Program-made: the position numbers and the translations under genes
Notes under the pieces: model-generated
What the model was told of the DNA's origin: nothing
The model's database searches: none
What the model saw: only the letters and a program-made list of their open reading frames with translations
NCBI GenBank assembly: GCA_016191645.1
Contig: JACPVQ010000115.1
Span: forward strand, 1 to 49,934
Length of the DNA stretch: 49,934 bases
Direction of reading: 5' to 3'
Source: Candidatus Solibacter usitatus
Lineage (GTDB): Bacteria; Acidobacteriota; Terriglobia; Bryobacterales; Bryobacteraceae
Part shown: positions 16,047 to 24,304 of the stretch, one piece after another
Layout of the letters: each line of letters opens with the position of its first letter
Position numbering within the stretch: the first letter of the stretch is position 1

Positions 16047-17459
16047 TTACGCCACAACTTCTTTCATCACCACGCCGCCGGTGTCGGTCAGGCGCATCTG
16101 CCGTCCGGCGTGATAGTGCGAAAGCCGCATGTCGTTCAAGCCCATCAAGTGCAAAATCGTCGCGTGTACGTCGCGCATGCGGTAGATCTTTTCCACGGCC
16201 TTCCAACCAAGATCATCGGTCGCGCCGACGGAAACTCCGGGCTTCACGCCGCCGCCGGCGAAGAACATCGTCATCGCCTTGGTGTTGTGATCGCGACCCG
16301 CTTTGTCGCGCAAGTCGGCGGGATGATCCGGCGTGCGTCCGAACTCTCCCATCCACACAATCAGCGTGGAATCCAGCAGGTTGCGCTGCTTCAGATCCTT
16401 GATCAGACCGGCAATGGGCAAATCGACTTCGTGCGCATTCTTGGCGTGTCCCTTCAAGATGTCCGTATGGCTGTCCCAGGACTGGCTCGGCGTGTACAAC
16501 TGCACGAAGCGCGTGCCCTTTTCCACCAATTGCCTGGCCATCAAACATCGTGTGCCGAAAGAACGCGTGGTCTCGTCATCCAGTCCGTACATTTTGCGCG
16601 TCGCTTCGCTCTCTTTCGCCGGATTCAAGACAGAAGGCACTTCGGTTTGCATGCGGAAGGCCAGTTCATATGCATCGATGCGGCCTTGCAACTCGGGGTT
16701 CGTGAAGTTGCCGTCCAGATACGCGTGATTGAATTCGCGCAACAGCGTCATCTGGTCCTGTTTGTCTTTTTCCGACCATGAGGCCGCGGGCTGCAAGTCC
16801 TGGATGGGCTCGCCCTTCCACTGCATCATCGTGCCCTGATAACTCGCGGGCAAAAATCCGGCGCCCCACTGCTGCGATCCGCTAAACGGCAGCGCGCGAT
16901 AATCGGGCAGGACGACAAAGCCCGGCAGACTCTGATTCTCAGTTCCCAGACCGTAGGTAATCCAAGCGCCTACCGAGGGCCTTCCGGGCAGCACCAATCC
17001 CGTGTTCATCAGAAATGTTGCCGCGGGGTGATTGCCGTTTTCTCCGGTGACGGTTTTCACAAACGCCATATCGTCCACACACGTTGCCAAGTGCGGGAAG
17101 AGTTCGGAAACGTCCATGCCGCACTGTCCGTGCTTGGCGAACTTCCACGGGCTTTTCAAAATCAGGCGTGGCTTGGTGTACAACTCAGGCTGGTCCGTCC
17201 GCTTCTCGTTGGTCCAATCGAGAGTCGTGTTGTCGAACTTTTCCAGCGCCGGTTTGGGGTCGAAGGTGTCCATCTGCGCCACGCCGCCGAGCATGGTGAG
17301 AAAGATGCAGGACTTCGCCGGGGCGCGATGATGAGGCGCTTTGGGGCTCAGCGGATTCGCCGCGTGCATGTCCTTGTTCAACAGAGCCATCAATGCCAGC
17401 GGACCTGCGCCCACCAAGCTGCGATAGAGAAAGTTGCGGCGATTCCATTCCAGTTGCAT
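16047..17459 (-). CDS. DUF1501 (sulfatase-like) exported protein
   Basis: The 470-residue protein begins with RRNFLYRSLVGAGPLAL, a twin-arginine-like signal. It then shows the DUF1501 landmarks CIFLTMLGGVAQMDTFDPKP, GENGNHPAATFLMNTG, GTRFVQLYTPSQSWDSHTD, LIVWMGEFGRTPD and GRDHNTKAMTMFFAGGG, related to the alkaline phosphatase/sulfatase fold. DUF1501 proteins are almost always paired with a PSD1/DUF1553 cytochrome, as here, 2 bases apart. They are abundant in Planctomycetes, Verrucomicrobia and Solibacter-type acidobacteria. The true reaction is unknown. Confidence 0.92.
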   Translation of the reverse strand: MQLEWNRRNFLYRSLVGAGPLALMALLNKDMHAANPLSPKAPHHRAPAKSCIFLTMLGGVAQMDTFDPKPALEKFDNTTLDWTNEKRTDQPELYTKPRLILKSPWKFAKHGQCGMDVSELFPHLATCVDDMAFVKTVTGENGNHPAATFLMNTGLVLPGRPSVGAWITYGLGTENQSLPGFVVLPDYRALPFSGSQQWGAGFLPASYQGTMMQWKGEPIQDLQPAASWSEKDKQDQMTLLREFNHAYLDGNFTNPELQGRIDAYELAFRMQTEVPSVLNPAKESEATRKMYGLDDETTRSFGTRCLMARQLVEKGTRFVQLYTPSQSWDSHTDILKGHAKNAHEVDLPIAGLIKDLKQRNLLDSTLIVWMGEFGRTPDHPADLRDKAGRDHNTKAMTMFFAGGGVKPGVSVGATDDLGWKAVEKIYRMRDVHATILHLMGLNDMRLSHYHAGRQMRLTDTGGVVMKEVVA

Positions 17460-17461
17460 CT

Positions 17462-19894
17462 TTACTCCAGGTACAAAAACTCGTTCAGGTTGAACAATAC
17501 TGCCGCCAAACGCGTCAGCGCGTCCTGGGGCTTGCGCCCATCATACAGAGCACCGGCCTTTGCCAACTCCGCGGCGGTGGGTTCGCGCTGCAACGCGAGT
17601 GAGAACGCCTTGCGAATTTGGCGCGATGGATCGGGACCCGACAACTCAGCCACACGCTCCGCAAATCGTCGCGATTCGGTAGCGGTGAGGTCTCCGTTCA
17701 ACAACGTAAGCGCCTGCGGTGAAACCGTGGTGATGCTGCGTCGCGCGCAGCTTTCACTCATGTTAGCGGCGTCGAAAACTTCCATCAAAGGCATGCTGAG
17801 CGAACGGCGCTGGAAGGCATAGATGGATCGCCGCAGTTGCGCCGATTCCTCCGACGGATACCATTTGAACATTTGAAAACCCTGCGCGATATCGTCCTTC
17901 ACGCGGAAGAACATGCCCGGCCCGCCGGATGTGGGGTTCAAGCCGCCGCTGATGGAAAGGATGGTGTCGCGCAGCGCTTCCGATTCCAGCCGCAGCCAGT
18001 TCATGCGCCACAGCAGTCGATTGTCCGGATCCATCTCCGCAAGCCGCTTGGCTTCCGCATGATGCGTTGCCTGTTGATAGGCATTCGAGGTCAGCATCAA
18101 ACGGTGCATCGCCTTGATGCTCCACTTCCGTTCCACGAACTGCGTGGCCAGCCAGTCCAGCAATTCCGGATGCGAGGGCCGGTCCCCGTTCATGCCGAAG
18201 TCGGAAGCCGTACGCACAATGCCTTCGCCGAAGTGGTGTTGCCAGATGCGGTTCACCATCACGCGCGCCGTCAGCGGATTGGCAGGGCTCGTGATCCACT
18301 CGGCAAGCGCGCGCCGGCGGCCGGAACGATAGCGGCCTGGGAAGGCGATCTTCGCCGCATCGCTATTGCCGGCGATGCACTTCAGAAAACCGGGCTCGAC
18401 TTTTTCGCCGCGCGCCAGGCGTTCTCCGCCGGCGAGCACGTAAGTGGGTTCGACATCCATCACCGCGGGCGGCGCGACTTCATTCACGCTGTAAGCGATG
18501 GGCTGGTAGCGCGGCAATTCCAGCGTGAGCTTTTGCGCGCGCTCGGTTGCGTCTTTGTGTTGTTGCCGTTCGGCCGCGGTAAACAGCGGGTTCTCTTTTT
18601 CACCCAGAATCTTTTGCAAATCGGCAGGCTTTCTGTTCGCGGCCGTCAGCTTGGCCCGCAACTCTTTCTCCAGCGCGCGAACTTTTTCGTTGGCCGCCTC
18701 AATTTCATCCTCCAAACGGCGCAAGGTTTGGCGCATCGCCGGCCTGCCTTCCGATTCCAGAAACGGCATGGGCCTGTCATCAATGCGCGTTGCGGCGAAG
18801 AAAGCCTGCAGACGATAGAAATCCTTTTGCGGAATGGGGTCGTACTTATGATCGTGGCAGCGCGCGCACCCGGCCGTCAGTCCAAGAAAGACTTGTGATG
18901 TGGTGCCGGCCATTTCGTTCAACCAGTCGAGGCGCAGCTGCGTGTCGAAATTGGTATCGCGCTCCCATGGCCCCATGCGCAGGAAGCCCAACGCGAGGAG
19001 CCCTTCATTTTCAATGTTGCCGCCGCGCGCGCCGGGTCTGCGCTGCATCTCGTCTCCCGCCAGCTGTTCCATGACGAAATCGTCGTACGGCTTGTCGTTG
19101 TTGAAGGCGCGGATCACATAGTCGCGGTAGCGCCACGCCGTGGGCCGCTCGCCGTCAATCGCGAAGCCATCGCTTTCGGCAAAGCGCACCAGGTCGAGCC
19201 AGTGACGGCCCCAGCGTTCGCCGTAGCGGCGATCTGCAAGCAGCTTGTCGATGAGCTTCTCGTATGCGCCGGAAGTGTTGTCATTAAGAAAGTTCTGTGT
19301 CTCTTCTTCCGTTGGCGGCACGCCGATCAAGTCGAAATAGACGCGGCGCAGCAAAGCACGCCGCGAAGCCGGCGGAGCAGGCGCAATTCCTTTCTCTTCC
19401 AACCTGGCCAACACGAAGGCATCTATCGGATTCTTCACCCACGCGGCATTGCGCGGTGTGGGAGGCCTCGCCGCCGCCGGAGCGGCAAACACCCAATCGG
19501 CATGTGTTTTCGCCGCCTCGCGCGAAACCGCAGCGGGCTGCATCGAGTCAATCGCCGCCGCCAGCGCCGCGATCGCCGCATCCGCCAGCGGTTTGCCACC
19601 CATCGGCATGCGAGGATTTTTCTCTCCACGCAAGAACTGCAAAAGCAGGCTGTGACTGGACTGCCCCGGCCGCAATGCGGGACCGCGTTTGCCGCCCTTC
19701 ATCAAATCGGAAAGCGAAGCTACGGAGAGCCCCGCCTGCGCCTGCGGACCCGTATGGCACGCGGCGCAGTTCGCTTTTAGCAAAGGCTCGATTTTTTCGC
19801 GAAAGATGACGGCGTCATCCGCCGCGGCGCATGACAGCACAAATATGGAGCCGGTTCCCAGTAATCGCGCAGCCCTGAGCATGGTGATCAACAT
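17462..19894 (-). CDS. PSD1 / DUF1549-DUF1553 protein with cytochrome c domain
   Basis: The 810-residue exported protein starts with a signal peptide and a planctomycete-type cytochrome domain (ANCAACHTGPQAQAGLS, one CxxCH haem site near residue 40). A DUF1549 part follows (NPIDAFVLARLEEKG, YERWGRHWLDLVRFAESDG-like segment and CARCHDHKYDPIPQKDFY), then a coiled-coil-like stretch (EDEIEAANEKVRALEKELR), and a C-terminal DUF1553 part (NPLTARVMVNRIWQHHFGEG, SNAYQQATH, SPQALTLLNG). It forms an operon with the DUF1501 gene. Function is unknown; a redox role in polysaccharide breakdown has been suggested for planctomycete members. ATG at 19894 or 19882. Confidence 0.92.
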   Translation of the reverse strand: MLITMLRAARLLGTGSIFVLSCAAADDAVIFREKIEPLLKANCAACHTGPQAQAGLSVASLSDLMKGGKRGPALRPGQSSHSLLLQFLRGEKNPRMPMGGKPLADAAIAALAAAIDSMQPAAVSREAAKTHADWVFAAPAAARPPTPRNAAWVKNPIDAFVLARLEEKGIAPAPPASRRALLRRVYFDLIGVPPTEEETQNFLNDNTSGAYEKLIDKLLADRRYGERWGRHWLDLVRFAESDGFAIDGERPTAWRYRDYVIRAFNNDKPYDDFVMEQLAGDEMQRRPGARGGNIENEGLLALGFLRMGPWERDTNFDTQLRLDWLNEMAGTTSQVFLGLTAGCARCHDHKYDPIPQKDFYRLQAFFAATRIDDRPMPFLESEGRPAMRQTLRRLEDEIEAANEKVRALEKELRAKLTAANRKPADLQKILGEKENPLFTAAERQQHKDATERAQKLTLELPRYQPIAYSVNEVAPPAVMDVEPTYVLAGGERLARGEKVEPGFLKCIAGNSDAAKIAFPGRYRSGRRRALAEWITSPANPLTARVMVNRIWQHHFGEGIVRTASDFGMNGDRPSHPELLDWLATQFVERKWSIKAMHRLMLTSNAYQQATHHAEAKRLAEMDPDNRLLWRMNWLRLESEALRDTILSISGGLNPTSGGPGMFFRVKDDIAQGFQMFKWYPSEESAQLRRSIYAFQRRSLSMPLMEVFDAANMSESCARRSITTVSPQALTLLNGDLTATESRRFAERVAELSGPDPSRQIRKAFSLALQREPTAAELAKAGALYDGRKPQDALTRLAAVLFNLNEFLYLE

Positions 19895-19971
19895 TGATTA
19901 TATGCGAAGCTTTGTTTCGCCGAGCCCGCCATGCATTCAAATGGCGGTCCGTCTGGTGTTTTAAGCGGACG

Positions 19972-20604
19972 CTATTTGCCGGCTAGCTCTTTCCGAATGG
20001 CCGCTTCCAATTCCGGAGGCTTGAAGCCCTGCGGGCCGGGACCGCTTTTGTAAGTGATGCGCCCATCTTTTCCGACCAGGTAGAGACGATCAGGCCATGC
20101 CGAATAGTTGAGTTCCGTTGTGTTGTCCATGTTGTCCACCACGGCGGGGAATTCAATGTTCAGCTTGCGGACGCAAGCGGTGGCATGGTCTTCCTTCTCA
20201 TCCTGGCTTTTGGCGATGGGCAACAACACTTCCTGCCGCTCATTCACCGGAAGCTGCCAGCCATCGGTGGCGTGCGCTTCGCGAATGTAGACCAGCAGGA
20301 ACTCCACCTTGCCACGATACTTTTGATACATCGCGTTGAGGGCGCCAGACTGGGCCCGGAACGGCGGTCAAGTCAGACTGCCGAAGACAAGCGCAACGGG
20401 CTTTGAGTTCTTAAACGAGGAAAGCCGCACGCGCTCGCCGGCGCTTTGTTTTTTCAAGTCGAAGTCCGGCGCGGTGTCGCCCGGCTTGAGTTTGCCTTCG
20501 CCGTGCTCGTACTTCCGCATGTACTCGCCGGCGATTCCGCCCGGCTGCTGGGAAACTGCCCCCAAGGCCATGCCAAAAACGCAAAGTGCAATCCGCCTCA
20601 TCAT
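19972..20604 (-). CDS. Iodothyronine-deiodinase-like thioredoxin-fold selenoprotein (in-frame TGA = Sec79)
   Basis: Two frames that look separate are one gene: the TGA at 20370-20368 is in frame with both. Read as selenocysteine, the joined 210-residue product has a signal peptide (MMRRIALCVFGMALGAVSQ), a redoxin start (LKPGDTAPDFDLKKQ, about 38-52) and VALVFGSLT-Sec-PPFR. It continues with FLLVYIREAHATDGW and WPDRLYLVGKDGRITYKSGPG. GSxT-Sec-PPF and EAHxxDGW are hallmarks of the deiodinase family (type I-III enzymes reductively remove iodine from thyroid hormones). Bacterial members have unknown substrates. A possible SECIS hairpin follows the TGA. If Sec is not inserted the product would stop at 78 residues without its active site. 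Confidence 0.85.
20340..20357 (-). promoter_or_regulatory. Candidate bacterial SECIS hairpin
   Basis: In the mRNA, 10 bases after the TGA, GGGCCCA pairs with TGGCGCCC (7 pairs, one bulged C) around a GUC loop. Bacterial SelB-binding hairpins lie at this distance and have a G/U in the apical loop. The structure is small and was found by eye. Confidence 0.55.
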
Positions 20605-20625
20605 GATGAATCGAGTATACACCCG

Positions 20626-20672
20626 TTCTCCGGAAGAGCCGGTCCGGAGACCGGCTCGCAGTTCCGGAAGAA
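20626..20672. repeat. Nested inverted repeat between peroxidase-like gene and selenoprotein gene
   Basis: Outer arms TTCTCCGGAA / TTCCGGAAGAA enclose an inner hairpin GAGCCGGT...ACCGGCTC. The core (20635-20661) recurs at 31696-31722 with one mismatch, so it belongs to the same dispersed repeat pool. It lies in the 75-base gap between the two genes and could separate their transcripts. Confidence 0.7.
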
Positions 20673-20679
20673 CGCCCAT

Positions 20680-22131
20680 TTACAATGCGTTGAGGAAGGC
20701 GGCCAAATCGCGGCGCTCCTGCTGTGAAAGACGAATGTTGAATCTTCTGTTGTAGAAGTTCACAACGTCCTCGATACTCTGCGCCGAACCATTGTGGAAG
20801 TACGGCGCGCGGGCAGCCAAAGCGCGTAGGATGGGCCCTTTAAAACGTCCGATATCGCTCCACTTCCCTGTGATCATCGCGCGGCCCGGATCGGTGGTTC
20901 GCGCCGTCACGCCATCGGAGTTGCGGCGCAACGTGATGACCGGCAGAAACCGCGTGTCGATCTGTCCGTTCACGTCCGCCACGCCAATATTCAACGGCGC
21001 GGAAACCGAGTGATTGCCGACGTTCAACGAATCGTGGCAAGTGCCGCACGTGCCACGAATGTTTGGTTGATTCAAATCGTCGTTCAATCCGGCGACGCGT
21101 GTAATGTTGAACTGCTTCGTGTTGAACACGGCTTGGCCGCGGGCGATGGCCGCGCGCGCGGCGATCGGATCGTTGGGGTTTACGCCGGGTCCGCCTGGAG
21201 GAGGCCCGCCTGGGCCGCCGGGTCCACCTGGCCCGGGAGGAGGAGCGAGACCGGCCCACGCGTTGAACAGATCGAAGATCAGCGGCGTGAAAGCAATGTT
21301 ATTCGGATTTTGTCCAAGTGGATCATTGATGCCGACGAAGAACGATTGCGCCAGTGCGCCCAGACGCACAGGCCCGCCGGTCGCGCCATTACCGCTTAAC
21401 GGCCCTGCCACTCGATCGCTGATCTGAGCGGTCATCAGCGACATCTCGAAATTGACGATGCTATCGATCTGCGCCTGCGTCAATCCTGTTCCCTGCGCAT
21501 GGCCGGTGGTTGCGTCCACCGCCTGATGGCGCAAATCCTGAATGAGATCCGAAGGATTCGTTGCGAAGGTGATGGGCATAGTGCCCGTTGCCGTCGTCGA
21601 TTCGCGTCCATCCCACATCACGGTGCTGAGGAACCGCAGGTTGGTGCTGGGCAGCGGACGGCGGTACATGGAGAGAGTGGTCGTCTCGTTGCAGCCATAC
21701 TGATTCTGTACGTTGGCCACGGTGAACTCCGCGTTGGCGGGAGGCGCCAGCGCAACGCGAATCAAGCCACGGCTTATGAGGAGACTATACGCCTGGCGGC
21801 GTCCGCCTAACGAAGTCGTATCGATATTGTGGTCGCAGTTCGATCCGTCGTTTGTGCGGAAGATGGGGTCCAGTCCATTCGTCGCGTCGAACCGCGATCT
21901 CACTTCATCGGAGGATATGGCCCATCCCTGTGCGGCCCGGTGACACGATTCGCAGCTTCGCCCATTCGTGCCAAGAGATTGAAAGAACGCACCCGTAAGA
22001 CTGATGGGAGCATTATTGATATTGAAGGTTGCTGCCGCGCCGCTGGCATTTGGGAACGGAGCCAGGTTCGGTAGTGTTTGTGCACTCGCTGTTACGATGG
22101 CGAGCGCCGTTACGATCCATTTTTTCATCAT
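20680..22131 (-). CDS. Di-haem cytochrome c peroxidase-like (MauG/CcpA superfamily) protein
   Basis: The product (about 483 residues) has a signal peptide (MMKKWIVTALAIVTASAQ) and two haem-attachment sites, CESCHRAAQGW near residue 60 and CGTCHDSLNVGNHS in the C-terminal half. A Gly/Pro-rich linker (GPGGPGGPGGPPPGGPG) separates the domains. The C-terminus NFYNRRFNIRLSQQERRDL, then AAFLNAL, is the usual ending of di-haem peroxidases. Family members reduce peroxide or oxidise protein side chains. Start is ATG 22131 or 22128; GGAG suits the latter slightly better. It lies upstream of the selenoprotein gene on the same strand. Confidence 0.88.
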   Translation of the reverse strand: MMKKWIVTALAIVTASAQTLPNLAPFPNASGAAATFNINNAPISLTGAFFQSLGTNGRSCESCHRAAQGWAISSDEVRSRFDATNGLDPIFRTNDGSNCDHNIDTTSLGGRRQAYSLLISRGLIRVALAPPANAEFTVANVQNQYGCNETTTLSMYRRPLPSTNLRFLSTVMWDGRESTTATGTMPITFATNPSDLIQDLRHQAVDATTGHAQGTGLTQAQIDSIVNFEMSLMTAQISDRVAGPLSGNGATGGPVRLGALAQSFFVGINDPLGQNPNNIAFTPLIFDLFNAWAGLAPPPGPGGPGGPGGPPPGGPGVNPNDPIAARAAIARGQAVFNTKQFNITRVAGLNDDLNQPNIRGTCGTCHDSLNVGNHSVSAPLNIGVADVNGQIDTRFLPVITLRRNSDGVTARTTDPGRAMITGKWSDIGRFKGPILRALAARAPYFHNGSAQSIEDVVNFYNRRFNIRLSQQERRDLAAFLNAL

Positions 22132-22255
22132 TGTCTCCAAGCATTAAGTTTGGTAGACAAAGACGCCTCTCACCCAACAGTTAGCTAGATTCTGGCACAG
22201 ATGTTCTGTTTCGTAAATAGTACAAGGGCCTGGCGGCTGTTAAGATTGGTTAAAT

Positions 22256-23254
22256 ATGTCTATTCTTACTACGGTGGTGGGAAGCTATCCCATCCCGCAA
22301 TGGCTTCATGGCAATACCAGCCGGCTCGTCCTGCGCGACGCAGTGATGGTCGTTCTTAAGACGCAGGAGTTGGCGGGCATCGACGTGATCGCCGATGGCG
22401 AACTGAACCGTTTCGATCCTTCGCATCCCGAAACCAACGGCATGATCGATTACTTCGTCTCGCGCATGGAGGGAATCCGCTCGAGGTATTCGGTAACCGA
22501 CATCGACACATTCCGAAAGGATGCGAGCCTTGTCTATCGCACGGACCCGGCGGGCATTGTTCATGCCGACGTGCGCGAAGGCACGCTGAATCTTCCGCGC
22601 GATTATGAGTTCACGAAAGGGCTCACATCGAGCCCGTTGAAATTTACATCTACCGGCCCGCACATGTTGACGAAGGTGCTGACGGACCGCCATTACAGAC
22701 GCCGCGAAGATTTGGCGATGGCCATTGCGGATGTGCTGCGCGGCCAGATGGAGCGCATTGACGCGGAGATCGTCCAGATTGACGAAGCCAACATCAGCGG
22801 TCATCCGGAAGATCGCGAATGGGCGCTGGCCGCCATCAATCACGTGCTGGATGGAGTGCGCGGAAAACGAGGCGTCCATATTTGTTTTGGCAACTACGGC
22901 GGGCAAAGCGTACAGAAAGGGTTCTGGAAAGATCTGATGCCGTTCCTCAACGGCCTGCACGCCGATCATCTGGTGCTGGAGTTCGCGCGGCGCGGCTACG
23001 AGGAATTGGAATCCTTCCGCGAACTCAGCCCGCAGATCGGACTCGGGCTGGGGGTCGTCGATATCAAGGACAATATGATCGAGCCAGCGGACTTGATCGC
23101 CAAGCGGCTGGAGAACGCCGCGAAAGTATTGGGCGCCGGACGCGTGCACTATATTCATCCCGACTGCGGATTCTGGATGTTGCAGCGCAGTGTCGCGGAT
23201 GGCAAAATGCGTTCCCTGGTGGCGGGCCGTAATCTCTTTGAAGGAAGGAACTAA
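22256..23254 (+). CDS. Core-MetE-like cobalamin-independent methionine synthase family protein
   Basis: The 332-residue protein corresponds to the C-terminal catalytic domain of MetE only. It opens TTVVGSYPIPQWL, has GIDVIADGELNRFD, IVQIDEANISGHPED, and the zinc ligands in HICFGNYGG (His, Cys) and IHPDCGFWML (Cys). Lacking the N-terminal half (full MetE is about 750 residues), it belongs to the short group seen in archaea and some bacteria, which in known cases take the methyl group from a corrinoid protein rather than folate. That donor is not shown for this gene. SD is not obvious. The neighbours do not indicate a methionine operon. Confidence 0.85.
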   Translation: MSILTTVVGSYPIPQWLHGNTSRLVLRDAVMVVLKTQELAGIDVIADGELNRFDPSHPETNGMIDYFVSRMEGIRSRYSVTDIDTFRKDASLVYRTDPAGIVHADVREGTLNLPRDYEFTKGLTSSPLKFTSTGPHMLTKVLTDRHYRRREDLAMAIADVLRGQMERIDAEIVQIDEANISGHPEDREWALAAINHVLDGVRGKRGVHICFGNYGGQSVQKGFWKDLMPFLNGLHADHLVLEFARRGYEELESFRELSPQIGLGLGVVDIKDNMIEPADLIAKRLENAAKVLGAGRVHYIHPDCGFWMLQRSVADGKMRSLVAGRNLFEGRN

Positions 23255-23258
23255 GATC

Positions 23259-24257
23259 ATGCGTGGTTGGATACTGCTGCTTGCGGCGGGTGCGTTGTGC
23301 GGGCAGACCAAACATTTGACGAACATGAAGCAGCTCACCGCGGGAGGCCAGAACGCCGAAGCGTACTGGGCGCCCGATGGGAAGCGCATCATCTTTCAAT
23401 CGACGCGCGGCGAATTGCAGTGCGATCAGATCTTCCTCATGAACGCCGATGGCTCCGATCAGCGCATGGTGTCGACGGGGAAAGGGCGCACCACTTGCGG
23501 ATACTTCCTGCCGGACAACAAGCACATCGTGTATGGCTCTACGCACGAAGGAGGCGATGCCTGCCCCGCATCGCCCGACAGAAGCAAAGGCTATGTCTGG
23601 GCGGTTTACCCCAGCTACGACATCTATCTCGCCACCGATGCCGGCAAGATCGAGAAGAGACTCACCGATGCCGCGGGATACGACGCGGAGGCGACGGTGA
23701 ATTTCAAGACAAAGAAGATTGTCTACACGTCGATGGCCTCCGGCGATCTGGATATGTGGACCATGAACCTGGATGGAAGCGGCAAGAAACGCATCACCAC
23801 CGCGCAAGGCTATGATGGCGGCGCGGTCTTTTCGCACGACGGAAAGCAGTTGGTGTGGCGCGCCAACCATCCGCAGGGCGCAGAGATGCGGCGCTATCTC
23901 GACCTGCTCAAAGACGGATTAACGTCTCCCATGAAGATGGAGATTTTCGTCGCCGCGGCGGATGGAAAAAACGCGAAGCAGATCACGAATTTTGGATGCG
24001 CGAGTTTTGCGCCGTCGTTCACGCCCGATGGGAAGAAGATCATCTTCGCATCGAACAAGCACAACTGCGACGGACGCAAGTTCGAACTCTTCATGATGAA
24101 CACCGACGGCGGCAGTCTGGAACAGGTGACCGATTTCGGCGGCTTCACGTCGTTTCCTGAATTCTCGCCTGACGGCCGGAAATTGTTGTTTTGTTCCGAC
24201 AAGGATTCCAAGAGCCGCTACGAGTTCAATATCTTCACGGCGGAGTGGGCGCGGTAA
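23259..24257 (+). CDS. TolB-like / WD40-like beta-propeller exported protein
   Basis: The 332-residue product has a short signal peptide ([16 protein letters not shown]) and repeated PD40 blades: [75 protein letters not shown] and [14 protein letters not shown]. Such propellers bind peptides or carbohydrates in the periplasm. GGAAGG precedes the ATG at 23259, which I chose because the preceding 69 bases of open frame lie inside the MetE gene. Gap to the upstream gene is 4 bases, so the two are probably cotranscribed. Confidence 0.88.
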   Translation: MRGWILLLAAGALCGQTKHLTNMKQLTAGGQNAEAYWAPDGKRIIFQSTRGELQCDQIFLMNADGSDQRMVSTGKGRTTCGYFLPDNKHIVYGSTHEGGDACPASPDRSKGYVWAVYPSYDIYLATDAGKIEKRLTDAAGYDAEATVNFKTKKIVYTSMASGDLDMWTMNLDGSGKKRITTAQGYDGGAVFSHDGKQLVWRANHPQGAEMRRYLDLLKDGLTSPMKMEIFVAAADGKNAKQITNFGCASFAPSFTPDGKKIIFASNKHNCDGRKFELFMMNTDGGSLEQVTDFGGFTSFPEFSPDGRKLLFCSDKDSKSRYEFNIFTAEWAR

Positions 24258-24304
24258 CGGCAAGACTGAGGCCGCACTCCGGTTTGTTGGATAATACTGT
24301 CATC

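Noticed and set aside
20368-20370. The TGA as a true stop, making two separate genes or a pseudogene
   Set aside because: The flanks stay in one frame, the residue falls exactly at the family's Sec position and a hairpin follows; a decayed gene would not place its only stop there.
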